64,000 nucleotides of DNA from Polaribacter tangerinus. Its GTDB lineage: Bacteria > Bacteroidota > Bacteroidia > Flavobacteriales > Flavobacteriaceae. Location of the stretch: assembly GCF_038024095.1 (NCBI RefSeq), contig NZ_CP150668.1, forward strand, positions 620,001-684,000, in the 5' to 3' direction. This document shows positions 37,782-47,284 of the stretch, one piece after another (the stretch's first letter is position 1; each line of letters begins with the position of its first letter). The notes beneath the pieces are model-generated. The model was not told the DNA's origin and searched no databases. It saw only the letters and a program-made list of their open reading frames with translations. Made by a program: the position numbers and the translations under genes.

Positions 37782-40235
37782 ATGCTACAAAAAACACGTT
37801 CACAAAATACAAAAGAACTCTCTTTTGAAGATTTTAAGGCAGAAGTTTTAAACGATTATAAGATTGCGAAAATAAGTAGAGAATGTAGTTTACTTGGTAG
37901 AAGAGAAGTTTTAACCGGTAAAGCAAAATTTGGTATTTTCGGAGATGGCAAAGAGGTGCCACAATTAGCTATGGCAAAAGCTTTTAAAAAAGGTGATTTC
38001 CGATCTGGTTACTACAGAGACCAAACCTTTATGATGGCCATAGGAGAGCTAACTGCTCAACAATTTTTTGCAGGCTTATATGCACACACAAATATCGACC
38101 TAGAACCGATGTCTGCTGGGAGACAAATGGGTGGTCACTTTGCCACACATAGCCTTCATGAAGATGGCAACTGGAAAAACCTAACTGAACAATACAATTC
38201 TAGTTCAGACATTTCACCAACAGCAGGTCAAATGCCAAGATTACTAGGACTTGCACAAGCCTCTAAAGTATACAGAAATGAGAAAAGCGTTCAGAAAAAC
38301 ACCAATTTTTCTGTAAATGGTAATGAAGTAGCTTGGGGTACTATTGGAAACGCAAGTACTAGTGAAGGCTTGTTTTTCGAAACTATAAACGCTGCAGGAG
38401 TTTTACAAGTACCTATGGTAATGAGTGTTTGGGATGATGAATATGGAATTTCTGTTCACGCAAAACACCAAACTACCAAAGAAAGTATCTCTGAAATTTT
38501 GAAGGGTTTTCAAAGAGATAACGAAAAAAATGGATATGAAATTTTCGTAGTTAACGGATGGGATTATGTACAACTAATAGATATTTACAACAAAGCTGCT
38601 AAAATAGCCAGAGAAGAACATGTACCTGTACTAATTCATGTAAAAGAATTAACGCAACCTCAAGGCCACTCTACCTCTGGTTCTCATGAAAGATACAAAG
38701 ACAAAGAAAGACTTTTATGGGAAAAAGAGCATGACTGTATTGCTCAAATGCGAAAATGGATTTTAGATTTTGAACTCCCAACTGAAGATGGTAAAATACT
38801 TCGTTTTGTAAATTCTGAAGAAGAAATCATCTTACTGGAAAAAGAAGCTAAAAAAATAGTTACTTCTGCAAAAAGAAATGCCTGGAATGCCTATACAAAC
38901 GAAATAAAACAAGAGGTTTCTGTGGCAGTAGATTTATTAGATAAAATAGCTGCAAAAAGTAAAAACGGTGCTTTTATAACCAAATATAAAAACGATTTAG
39001 AAAATATTCTCGAACCTATAAGAAAAGAAGTATTAATTGCTGTGAGAAAATCTCTTAGATACTTAAACGAGGAGGATTTTCCAGAAAAAACAGCATTACA
39101 AAACTTTATAAAAACATCATTAGAAAATGCTGCTTACAAATATTCCTCTTACTTAATGAGTGAAAATGAACTAAGTGCACTTTCCATACAAGAAAAAAAA
39201 CCAACTTATCAGCAAGAAAAAAAGCTTGTAGATGCTAGAATTGTTATGCGCGACAATTTTGATGCCTTACTAAAAAAACATCCAGAGCTACTTATTTTTG
39301 GTGAAGATGCTGGTTATATTGGCGATGTAAACCAAGGATTAGAAGGGCTACAAGAAAAGTATGGAAACATTAGAATTTCTGACACAGGAATAAGAGAAGC
39401 TACCATAGTAGGGCAAGGAATAGGAATGGCAATGAGAGGTCTAAGACCTATTGCAGAAATTCAATATTTAGACTATCTATTATATGCTTTGCAAATAATG
39501 AGTGATGATTTAGCAACGCTGCACTATCGAACTTTCGGCAAACAGAAAGCACCTTTAATTATTAGAACGCGTGGCCATCGTTTAGAAGGTATTTGGCACG
39601 CTGGATCTCCAATGGGAGGTATTATAAACAATGTAAGAGGGATGCATGTTTTGGTTCCAAGAAACATGACCAAAGCTGCTGGCTTTTATAATACTTTATT
39701 AGAAGGTGACGAACCTGCTTTGGTTATAGAATGCTTAAACGGTTATCGATTAAAAGAAGAGCTACCCAACAACCTAGGCGATTTTAAAACACCTATTGGG
39801 GTTGTAGAAACAATTAAAAATGGGACCGATATTACGGTAATTTCTTACGGTTCTACGCTAAGAATTGTAAGCGATACAGCTAAAGAACTTCAACAAGTTG
39901 GTATTGATGTAGAAATTATTGATGCTCAAAGCCTTTTGCCTTTCGATTTAAAACACGACTGTGTAAAAAGCTTAACCAAAACCAACAAATTATTAATTGT
40001 AGATGAAGACGTTCCAGGTGGTGCTTCTGCGTTTATTTTACAAGAAATAGTTGAAAAACAAAATGGATATCAGTATTTAGATAGCAAGCCAGCTACATTA
40101 AGTGCCAAAGCTCACAGACCTGCTTATGGCACGGATGGCGACTACTTTTCGAAACCATCGGCTGAAGATATTTTTGAAAAAATATATGCTATAATGCATG
40201 AATCTAATCCACAAAAATATAAAAGCTTATATTAA
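37782..40235 (+). CDS. Branched-chain 2-oxoacid dehydrogenase E1, alpha and beta fused
   Basis: The 817-residue protein carries E1-alpha in residues 1-400 and E1-beta from about 480 to the end. The alpha part has YYRDQTFMMAIGELTAQQFF, a thiamine-diphosphate region GNASTSEGLFFETI...WDDEYGIS, and a mobile loop GHSTSGSHERYKDKE. The beta part has FGEDAGYIGDVNQGLEGL, SDTGIREATIVGQGIGMA and RTRGHRLEGIWHAGSP. The enzyme decarboxylates 2-oxoacids of Leu, Ile and Val for the E2 lipoyl subunit, which is not encoded nearby. The usual Asn of the ThDP motif reads Asp here. Fused E1 is common in Bacteroidota. Confidence 0.9.
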   Translation: MLQKTRSQNTKELSFEDFKAEVLNDYKIAKISRECSLLGRREVLTGKAKFGIFGDGKEVPQLAMAKAFKKGDFRSGYYRDQTFMMAIGELTAQQFFAGLYAHTNIDLEPMSAGRQMGGHFATHSLHEDGNWKNLTEQYNSSSDISPTAGQMPRLLGLAQASKVYRNEKSVQKNTNFSVNGNEVAWGTIGNASTSEGLFFETINAAGVLQVPMVMSVWDDEYGISVHAKHQTTKESISEILKGFQRDNEKNGYEIFVVNGWDYVQLIDIYNKAAKIAREEHVPVLIHVKELTQPQGHSTSGSHERYKDKERLLWEKEHDCIAQMRKWILDFELPTEDGKILRFVNSEEEIILLEKEAKKIVTSAKRNAWNAYTNEIKQEVSVAVDLLDKIAAKSKNGAFITKYKNDLENILEPIRKEVLIAVRKSLRYLNEEDFPEKTALQNFIKTSLENAAYKYSSYLMSENELSALSIQEKKPTYQQEKKLVDARIVMRDNFDALLKKHPELLIFGEDAGYIGDVNQGLEGLQEKYGNIRISDTGIREATIVGQGIGMAMRGLRPIAEIQYLDYLLYALQIMSDDLATLHYRTFGKQKAPLIIRTRGHRLEGIWHAGSPMGGIINNVRGMHVLVPRNMTKAAGFYNTLLEGDEPALVIECLNGYRLKEELPNNLGDFKTPIGVVETIKNGTDITVISYGSTLRIVSDTAKELQQVGIDVEIIDAQSLLPFDLKHDCVKSLTKTNKLLIVDEDVPGGASAFILQEIVEKQNGYQYLDSKPATLSAKAHRPAYGTDGDYFSKPSAEDIFEKIYAIMHESNPQKYKSLY

Positions 40236-40260
40236 CTGTTGATTATTGCACAGTTATACA

Positions 40261-40298
40261 AAAAAAGGCTTTCAAGAATATTCTAGAAAGCCTTTTTT
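40261..40298 (+). terminator. Terminator after the E1 gene
   Basis: AAAAAAGGCTTTC / GAAAGCCTTTTTT encloses AGAAT/ATTCT with one A-A mismatch, ends in T residues, and starts 25 bp past the stop. Confidence 0.85.
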
Positions 40299-40368
40299 TA
40301 ACACTATTATTGATTTCTTTTTAACTGAATTTTAATATTTTAGTAGCATAATAACAATTTATATAATT

Positions 40369-42792
40369 ATGAAAAAATTAATGCTTCTAACCTTTCTTTT
40401 TGTGTTCTCAATTCCTACGGAAACAACTGCACAATTTTGGAAAAAAAAGACTAAAAAAGAAACACAAAATTCACCAAAACAGAAACCGAAAAAAACAAAA
40501 GGATATAGCGATTTCGTAAAAAAAGATACAAAAACAGATAACGGACTTTTTAAAGTTCATGAAAATAAAGACAGTTTCATCTATGAAATTCCTAAAAACT
40601 ATCTTGGCAAAGAAATGTTATTAGTAACTAGACTTAAAGAACTGCCTGCCGATTTAGGTGGTGGATATGTAAATGCAGGATCTAAGATAAATACACAAGT
40701 TATTGTTTGGGAATCATTTAAAAACAAAGTCCTATTAAAAGTAAAATCATACAATGCAGTAGCCAACGATTCTTTACCAATTTACAAATCTGTAAAAGCA
40801 AATAATTTAGAGCCTGTAATTTATGCTTTTGATATTAAGGCACAAAACACCGACTCTACTGCTGTTTTAATTGATGTAACAAAATTTTTCTCTACAGATG
40901 TAAAAGCCATTTCTGGACTACCCTCTTATTTTAGAAGCAGATACAAAGTAAGGCGTTTAGATGCTTCAAGAAGCTTTATAAATAGTATAAAAAGCTACCC
41001 AAAAAATATAGAGGTAATTCAAGATTTTTCATTTGATGCAGATGCACCACCTAGCAATGCAAGTACAAATACCATAACACTTCGCGTAAATCAATCGATG
41101 ATTTTACTTCCAGAAAACCCAATGATGCCAAGGTTTTCTGACAAAAGAGTTGGGTATTTCTCAATTGGAAATGTAGACTACAGCTCAGAAGAACTTAAAG
41201 CAGACAGTAAAAGATATATAAGACGCTGGCGATTAGAACCAAAAGATTTGGCCGCCTATAATCGTGGTGAATTGGTAGAACCAATAAAGCCGATTATTTA
41301 CTATTTAGACCCAGCTACACCAAAAAAACTAAGAAAATACATACAACAAGGTGTAAACGATTGGCAAAAAGTTTTTGAAACTGCTGGTTTTAAAAATGCA
41401 ATTATGGCAAAAATGCCTCCAACTAAAGAAGAGGATCCAGAATTTAGCATGGAAGACATTCGTTACTCCTCGATCAGATATGTGGCAAGCACAACAAGAA
41501 ATGCTACAGGGCCAAGTGTTTCTGACCCAAGAACAGGAGAAATTTTAGAAAGTGATATTATTTGGTATCACAATCATTTACGCTCATACAGAAATCGCTA
41601 TTTACTTGAAACCGGAGCTGCCAACCCATCTGCAAGAACATTAAACACTCCTGATGAAGAAATCGGAGATATGATGCGTATGGTAATTGCACACGAAGTT
41701 GGCCATGCGCTTGGCTTACCTCATAACATGGCTGCAAGTTTTGCCTATGACACCGAAAATCTAAGAGATGGAGATTTTACTCAAAAAAATGGAATTGCAG
41801 CTACTATTATGGATTATGCAAGATATAATTATGTGGCACAACCAGGCGACAAAAACATTCGCTTTATTAGACAATTGGGGCCCTACGACCACTATGCTAT
41901 AAACTGGGGATATAGAAAAATACCAAACGTAACTTCACCTGAAGATGAGGTTAAAACATTAGATGCATGGATAGAAGAAAAAGGAGACAACCCAATATAT
42001 CGATTTGGAGCACAACGCTTCGACCCTTCTGCACAAACGGAAGGAATTGGTAACAACCAAATTAAATCTAGTACATATGGTGTTAAAAACTTAAAAATTG
42101 TTGCTGAAAATTTACCAAATTGGACGTCTTCTCAAACCAATAATTATGAGGACTTAGATGAATTGTATGGTGAATTATTAAGTGTTTGGGGGCGTTATTC
42201 TGGTCACGTTGCAGGTAATATTGGTGGGGTTTATGAGTTTAATAAAAAACCAACTCAAAAGGGCAATGTATATGTTCCTGTTTCTAGAGAACGACAAACT
42301 AAATCGATGAAATGGCTTCATGAAAACGTTTTTGAAACACAAAATTGGTTATTAGACAAAAATATATTAAATAAAATCGACGAAAGTGGTTATACCAAGC
42401 TTCTTGCAAACTATCAAAATAGATTTTTAAGAACTTTATTAAATACTTCTACTTTAGAAAGAATGATAAACTCTAAGATTATCGACAATAATACCTACAC
42501 TGTATTAGAAATGATAAATCAACTTAATGAAGGAATATTTTCTGAAGCAAAAAGCTCGAAAAACGTAGATTTATATAGAAGAAACTTGCAAAAATCTCTT
42601 ATTGCAAGTTTAGAGAGTTTGCTTAAAAACACAAGTTTAATGAATACTGATATTCCTTCTATAGTTCGTGGGGAATTATCCGATTTAGAAAATCAATTGA
42701 AAAGAGCCAGTAAAAAATCGGTTAATAAAATAACAAAATACCACTATAAAGATTTAACTGATAGAATTGGTAAAATTCTAAATCCAAACTAA
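40369..42792 (+). CDS. Secreted zinc metalloprotease (DUF5117/DUF5118 family, metzincin)
   Basis: The protein has 807 residues. The signal peptide MKKLMLLTFLFVFSIPTETT is followed by AQ and a Lys-rich linker. The catalytic site is the extended metzincin motif HEVGHALGLPH (His, Glu, His, His) near residue 443, with a downstream Met-turn IMDYARYNYV. The N-terminal half corresponds to DUF5118 and DUF5117, and the C-terminal half to a helical extension. It is probably periplasmic or outer-membrane associated. The substrate is unknown. It has its own terminator at 42813. Confidence 0.9.
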   Translation: MKKLMLLTFLFVFSIPTETTAQFWKKKTKKETQNSPKQKPKKTKGYSDFVKKDTKTDNGLFKVHENKDSFIYEIPKNYLGKEMLLVTRLKELPADLGGGYVNAGSKINTQVIVWESFKNKVLLKVKSYNAVANDSLPIYKSVKANNLEPVIYAFDIKAQNTDSTAVLIDVTKFFSTDVKAISGLPSYFRSRYKVRRLDASRSFINSIKSYPKNIEVIQDFSFDADAPPSNASTNTITLRVNQSMILLPENPMMPRFSDKRVGYFSIGNVDYSSEELKADSKRYIRRWRLEPKDLAAYNRGELVEPIKPIIYYLDPATPKKLRKYIQQGVNDWQKVFETAGFKNAIMAKMPPTKEEDPEFSMEDIRYSSIRYVASTTRNATGPSVSDPRTGEILESDIIWYHNHLRSYRNRYLLETGAANPSARTLNTPDEEIGDMMRMVIAHEVGHALGLPHNMAASFAYDTENLRDGDFTQKNGIAATIMDYARYNYVAQPGDKNIRFIRQLGPYDHYAINWGYRKIPNVTSPEDEVKTLDAWIEEKGDNPIYRFGAQRFDPSAQTEGIGNNQIKSSTYGVKNLKIVAENLPNWTSSQTNNYEDLDELYGELLSVWGRYSGHVAGNIGGVYEFNKKPTQKGNVYVPVSRERQTKSMKWLHENVFETQNWLLDKNILNKIDESGYTKLLANYQNRFLRTLLNTSTLERMINSKIIDNNTYTVLEMINQLNEGIFSEAKSSKNVDLYRRNLQKSLIASLESLLKNTSLMNTDIPSIVRGELSDLENQLKRASKKSVNKITKYHYKDLTDRIGKILNPN

Positions 42793-42812
42793 TAAACTAG
42801 CTAAAGTTTAAG

Positions 42813-42840
42813 ACCTCACAGATTTCTGTGAGGTTTTTTT
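42813..42840. terminator. Terminator between convergent protease and DUF2851 genes
   Basis: ACCTCACAGA / TCTGTGAGGT with a TT centre followed by TTTTTTT. The T run favours the plus strand; the last bases overlap the end of the DUF2851 gene. Confidence 0.85.
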
Positions 42841-44110
42841 ATGACTTTAAAAAACGAAGTCCTACAGCACAAGATAAACAACGCTTTTTATCACAATAGT
42901 TATTTTTAAGCTCTAATAATGCTTGAGTATCAAAAGCATTATCTACCGGAACTTCTAGTCTCATAAATTTACTTATAATGGTGTTTTTTTCTGGTTTTAT
43001 TGCTTTCAAAATAGAAAGTGAAACGTGGTCTAACATAACTCCTTTTTTTCTTTGATATAAAAATTTTAATGGAATTATGGTATTTACTAATAATAAATCT
43101 ACAAAATCATTGGTTAACTTTTTGGAAGTTTTTTTTGAGTTTGATTCAAAATTAAAATGTGTTTTCCAAAAAGGGGCAACATCAATACTAAAAAAAGTAT
43201 AATAATCATTCAATTTTTCTAAGTTCATCAACTTAGAAAATAAATTTTGATGCTTAGAAAATAAGCTAGCCAATTGCGCAATTCGTAGGGTAGGAAAATT
43301 ACTTGGGCGCATTCTAAAAAAAGAAAAACTGTGTATTGGTAAGGGTAATAAATTGAATTTTTTTCTTAAAAAAAGGTATTCAGTCTTTAGCTCTTTAAAG
43401 TATTCATTTTCAATATTTCGCTCTAAAAAACCAGCCTGACCAAAGAGTAATGCAGATAAATGTTGCTGATTAGATGACACTTTTTTGAGTACTGAATAAT
43501 CAAATGAATTGGCAAGATTTAAAAAAGCATCTGCATTTACTTTTAAACCGAAGTTTTTTGCTAATAATTGAAATAAAACTGCTTCGAAATTTTCGTTTGA
43601 AGCTCGTAAAAGTGAATTTATTTCATTAGATTTTCTTTGTAGTCTTTCAAAAAACAATCTTTCTTTCCAATTGCTAAATTCAAAAGTCTCAATTTGTGAA
43701 ATTGCTTTGTTACATGGAATCCAGCTTTTTGTTTTAGTAGATAAATCCATATAATTTGACAATACATTTTTATCAACAATATCCTTTAATATGACGGTAG
43801 GTAGTAATGAATTATTTTTAGTATAAATATTGGCATCGTGTTCCCAAACAACATGTAAAATTACAGCATCGTAATTGGCATCACTTTCATGTTTATGTAA
43901 ATACCAATCTGAAGATTTAAGATGTATCTCTACATTTCCTATCCATAAATGTTTGTTAATTCTTATATGTGCATTCAAAAAATCGGGTCCTGCATTAAAA
44001 TTATGACTTCCCGACTTAATTATTTGCACATTTTCGTCTAGGGTTGATTTTACGTTTAAAACAGAAAATAATTTATATTTCCACAAATAATGTAAAAAAT
44101 CTTCACTCAT
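42839..44110 (-). CDS. DUF2851 family protein
   Basis: The protein has 423 residues from ATG at 44110 (MSEDFLHYLWKYKLFSVLNV), preferred over an ATG five codons upstream because family members start with this segment. It includes IKSGSHNFNAGPDFLNAHIR and WIGNVEIHLKSSDWYLHKH, the strongest DUF2851 blocks, which look like a nuclease-type PD-(D/E)xK core (GPDF...VEIH; inference). The C-terminus has a cysteine cluster CDKKRCLSC. The family is nearly confined to Bacteroidota, and its function is not established to my knowledge. Confidence 0.85.
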   Translation of the reverse strand: MSEDFLHYLWKYKLFSVLNVKSTLDENVQIIKSGSHNFNAGPDFLNAHIRINKHLWIGNVEIHLKSSDWYLHKHESDANYDAVILHVVWEHDANIYTKNNSLLPTVILKDIVDKNVLSNYMDLSTKTKSWIPCNKAISQIETFEFSNWKERLFFERLQRKSNEINSLLRASNENFEAVLFQLLAKNFGLKVNADAFLNLANSFDYSVLKKVSSNQQHLSALLFGQAGFLERNIENEYFKELKTEYLFLRKKFNLLPLPIHSFSFFRMRPSNFPTLRIAQLASLFSKHQNLFSKLMNLEKLNDYYTFFSIDVAPFWKTHFNFESNSKKTSKKLTNDFVDLLLVNTIIPLKFLYQRKKGVMLDHVSLSILKAIKPEKNTIISKFMRLEVPVDNAFDTQALLELKNNYCDKKRCLSCAVGLRFLKS

Positions 44111-44194
44111 AGCTTTTTTTATCAAGGTACAAAAAAATTGATACCTACATCGATATATACAATTATACCTCTTTAAAAAGCAAGAATAATACCT

Positions 44195-44202
44195 TATTTT
44201 TG
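44195..44202 (+). promoter_or_regulatory. Predicted -7 element for the nitroreductase gene
   Basis: TATTTTTG matches TAnnTTTG, 18 bp upstream of the ATG. Confidence 0.45.
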
Positions 44203-44220
44203 CAGCTCTAAATTAAAGAA

Positions 44221-44856
44221 ATGAATATTATAGAAAGTTTAAAATGGCGGTATGCTGTAAAAAAATTCGATGCTGAAAAAAAACTTACAGAATCTCAAAT
44301 TCTTACCTTAAAAGAAGCTTTTAATTTAACAGCTACTTCTTATGGTTTACAGCCTTTAAAAATGCTGGTAATAAACAATAAGAGTATTCAAGAAAAATTA
44401 TTACCATTTTCTTTTAATCAACAACAAATAGTTCAGGCTTCTCATTTATTGGTTATTTGTGTTCAAGAAAATTACACAACTTCAGAAGTAGAAAAGTACT
44501 TTAACTTACTACAGAAAGTTCGAAAAACACCGGTTGCAGTTATACAACCGTTCAAAGATTTTTTAACCCAAGAAATAGCAAAAAAAACACAAGATGAATT
44601 ATTTATTTGGAATAAAAATCAGGCATACATAGCACTAGGGAATTTAATGACAGTTTGTGCTTCGCAAAAGATTGATGCCTGCCCAATGGAAGGTTTTTTA
44701 CCAGAAAAATATGCAGAAGTATTAGATTTAAAATCTAAAAATTTAAAAGCCGTTTTAGTTTTGCCTGTTGGTTTTAGAGCAGAAGATGACTTTATGAAAG
44801 ATTTGAGTAAAATTAGAAAAGAACTCTCTGAAACAATAATAGAAATAACACAATAA
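44221..44856 (+). CDS. Nitroreductase family NAD(P)H-dependent oxidoreductase
   Basis: This 211-residue protein has the nitroreductase N-terminal FMN block SLKWRYAVKKFDAEKKLTES, TSYGLQPLKMLVINN and the C-terminal block AYIALGNLMTVCASQKIDAC-PMEGF. It is related to NfsB/YdgI-type flavoproteins that reduce nitro compounds or quinones. The physiological substrate is not evident. It lies 11 bp before pepD, likely the same transcript. Confidence 0.9.
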   Translation: MNIIESLKWRYAVKKFDAEKKLTESQILTLKEAFNLTATSYGLQPLKMLVINNKSIQEKLLPFSFNQQQIVQASHLLVICVQENYTTSEVEKYFNLLQKVRKTPVAVIQPFKDFLTQEIAKKTQDELFIWNKNQAYIALGNLMTVCASQKIDACPMEGFLPEKYAEVLDLKSKNLKAVLVLPVGFRAEDDFMKDLSKIRKELSETIIEITQ

Positions 44857-44867
44857 AAAATACTATC

Positions 44868-46331
44868 ATGAATATAGAAGTGAGAAACCAAGAACCGAAA
44901 GAAGTTTGGAATATGTTTGCAGATTTAAATGCTGTACCACGCCCTTCTAAAAAAGAGGAACGCATTATTGCATTTATGGTAAATTTCGGAAAAAAATTAC
45001 ATCTCGATACTTTTGTTGATAGCGTAGGAAATGTTATTATAAAAAAAACAGCTACGGCAGGATTTGAAAATAGAAAAACCGTAATTCTTCAGAGCCATTT
45101 AGATATGGTTCATCAAAAAAATAATGAAACCAATTTCGATTTTGAAACTGAGGGCATAAAAATGAGGGTTGATGGAGATTGGGTAACCGCAAAAGGAACC
45201 ACATTAGGTGCAGACAATGGTCTTGGAGTTGCTGCAATTATGGCAATATTAGCCTCTAAAACAATAGAACACCCGAATTTAGAAGCTCTTTTTACTATTG
45301 ATGAAGAAACTGGCATGACTGGTGCAATGGGCTTAAGAGCGAATATTTTAGAAGGAAGTATTTTGTTAAATTTAGATACTGAAGAAGATGATGAAATTGG
45401 CATGGGTTGCGCTGGAGGTATAGATATTACAGCTCAAAAAAACTATAAAGAAGAAGATACTCCAAAAGAAAGTGTTGCCATTACTATAACTGTAAAAGGT
45501 TTAAACGGCGGTCATTCTGGCATGGACATTCACAGAGGACTTGGAAATGCTAATAAGATAATGAATCGAATCCTATACAATAGTGCTATAAAATTTGATG
45601 CAAGTATTGCAGAAGTAATAGGTGGTGGTTTACGCAATGCTATACCAAGAGAAAGTACTGCAATAATAATTTTGCATAGCTCTCTTAAAGATTCTTTCTT
45701 AAGTGAAACAACTTTACTCATAAAAAAAATAAAAGAAGAATTAATAGTTGTAGAAAAAAACCTTACCATAGAATTAGAAGAAACTGAACTTCCCAAAAAA
45801 ACTCTAAACAAGGTAACTCAAAATGAGTTTTTAAAAGCTGTATACGCAGCATTAAATGGTGTTTTTAAAATGAGCACTACTATTAAAGACCTAGTAGAAA
45901 CCTCAAATAATATTGCCAACATTACAGCAAAAGAAGGAACTATAAAAATTGGATGTCTTACTAGGTCATCATCTGAAAGCAGTAAGTTTGACTTGGCTAA
46001 CTCTATAAAATCTGCCTTTGAACTTGCTGGTTTTGAAGTATCTTTAACTGGTAATTATCCTGGATGGGAACCAAATATTAATTCAGAAATTTTAGCAATT
46101 ACTGCAGATTTGTATGAGAAAATAAATGGAAAAAAAGCAAAAGTAGCTGCCTGTCATGCTGGTTTAGAATGTGGTATTTTAGGAAAAAACTACCCAAAAG
46201 TAGATATGGTTTCTTTTGGGCCAACCATTAGAGGCGCTCACTCGCCAGATGAAAAAGCAAGCATTTCATCCACTCAAAAATTTTGGAAATTCTTACAAGA
46301 AATATTAAAAAATATTCCAGAAAAACAATAG
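44868..46331 (+). CDS. pepD: Aminoacyl-histidine dipeptidase (M20C, PepD)
   Basis: The 487-residue zinc peptidase of family M20 shows metal ligands in LQSHLDMVHQK, LGADNGLGVAAIMA, TIDEETGMTGAMGL, LDTEEDDEIGMGCAGG and near the C-terminus the final His in RGAHSPDEKASI. It hydrolyses Xaa-His and other dipeptides in the cytoplasm. It has a lid domain between residues about 200 and 390 as in PepD. Length matches the family. Confidence 0.95.
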   Translation: MNIEVRNQEPKEVWNMFADLNAVPRPSKKEERIIAFMVNFGKKLHLDTFVDSVGNVIIKKTATAGFENRKTVILQSHLDMVHQKNNETNFDFETEGIKMRVDGDWVTAKGTTLGADNGLGVAAIMAILASKTIEHPNLEALFTIDEETGMTGAMGLRANILEGSILLNLDTEEDDEIGMGCAGGIDITAQKNYKEEDTPKESVAITITVKGLNGGHSGMDIHRGLGNANKIMNRILYNSAIKFDASIAEVIGGGLRNAIPRESTAIIILHSSLKDSFLSETTLLIKKIKEELIVVEKNLTIELEETELPKKTLNKVTQNEFLKAVYAALNGVFKMSTTIKDLVETSNNIANITAKEGTIKIGCLTRSSSESSKFDLANSIKSAFELAGFEVSLTGNYPGWEPNINSEILAITADLYEKINGKKAKVAACHAGLECGILGKNYPKVDMVSFGPTIRGAHSPDEKASISSTQKFWKFLQEILKNIPEKQ

Positions 46332-46442
46332 CGATTATAAGATACGAAACTGATATATAAACATGCATTTACTTGATCCTAAATCTTTAAAAAGCACTAT
46401 AAAATAGGCACTAGAGTTTAGAGTCATTTATTTATTTTTTTA

Positions 46443-46450
46443 TAACTTTG
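46443..46450 (+). promoter_or_regulatory. Predicted -7 element upstream of parA
   Basis: TAACTTTG matches TAnnTTTG, 69 bp upstream of the parA ATG. The 188-bp gap holds no gene. Confidence 0.4.
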
Positions 46451-46519
46451 TTAACATCTTTCGTTTTTAAACATCATAAAAAAACGTAATTTTACGAGAA
46501 TATTAATTCAATCGATTTT

Positions 46520-47284
46520 ATGGGGAAAATTATTGCAATTGCAAATCAAAAAGGAGGTGTTGGTAAAACGACTACGAGTGTTAATTTAGCTGCCTCTTTG
46601 GGTGTTCTAGAAAAAAAAGTTTTGATTATTGATGCAGACCCCCAAGCAAATGCATCATCTGGATTAGGACTTGATGTAGACACTGTAGAAGGTGGTACTT
46701 ACCATGTTTTAGAACACACACTTTCTACCAAAGAAGCTATTGTTAAAACAAGCTCACCCAATGTAGATATTATACCTGCACATATAGACTTAGTTGCAAT
46801 AGAAATAGAGCTTGTAGACAAAGATGAAAGAGAATATATGCTTCAAAAAGCGCTAGTCGATATTAAAAAGGAATACGATTTTATTATTATAGATTGTGCA
46901 CCATCATTGGGTCTTATCACACTAAATTCTTTGGTTGCTGCAGATGCCGTAATAATACCTATTCAGTGTGAATATTTTGCTTTAGAAGGACTTGGTAAAC
47001 TACTAAATACAGTAAAAAGTGTTCAGAAAATACACAATCCTAATTTAGAGATTGAGGGATTGCTACTTACCATGTTCGACTCTAGGCTTCGTCTATCTAA
47101 TCAAGTAGTTGATGAAGTAAGAAAGCACTTTAGCTCGATGGTTTTTAATACTATTATTAGAAGAAATACACGTTTAGGAGAAGCCCCAAGTTACGGAGAA
47201 AGTATTATTGCATACGATGCAACAAGCAAAGGTGCTGTAAATTACTTAAATTTGGCGCAAGAATTACTTAAAAAGAACTCATAA
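46520..47284 (+). CDS. parA: Chromosome partitioning ATPase ParA (Soj)
   Basis: This 254-residue protein has the deviant Walker A motif QKGGVGKTTTSVNLA near residue 10, Walker A-prime DADPQANASSGLGL and Walker B FIIIDCAPSLGLITLNSL. It drives segregation of ParB-parS complexes. Its stop overlaps the ATG of parB by one base (TAATG), so the pair is translationally coupled. It heads a seven-gene plus-strand string. Confidence 0.97.
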   Translation: MGKIIAIANQKGGVGKTTTSVNLAASLGVLEKKVLIIDADPQANASSGLGLDVDTVEGGTYHVLEHTLSTKEAIVKTSSPNVDIIPAHIDLVAIEIELVDKDEREYMLQKALVDIKKEYDFIIIDCAPSLGLITLNSLVAADAVIIPIQCEYFALEGLGKLLNTVKSVQKIHNPNLEIEGLLLTMFDSRLRLSNQVVDEVRKHFSSMVFNTIIRRNTRLGEAPSYGESIIAYDATSKGAVNYLNLAQELLKKNS

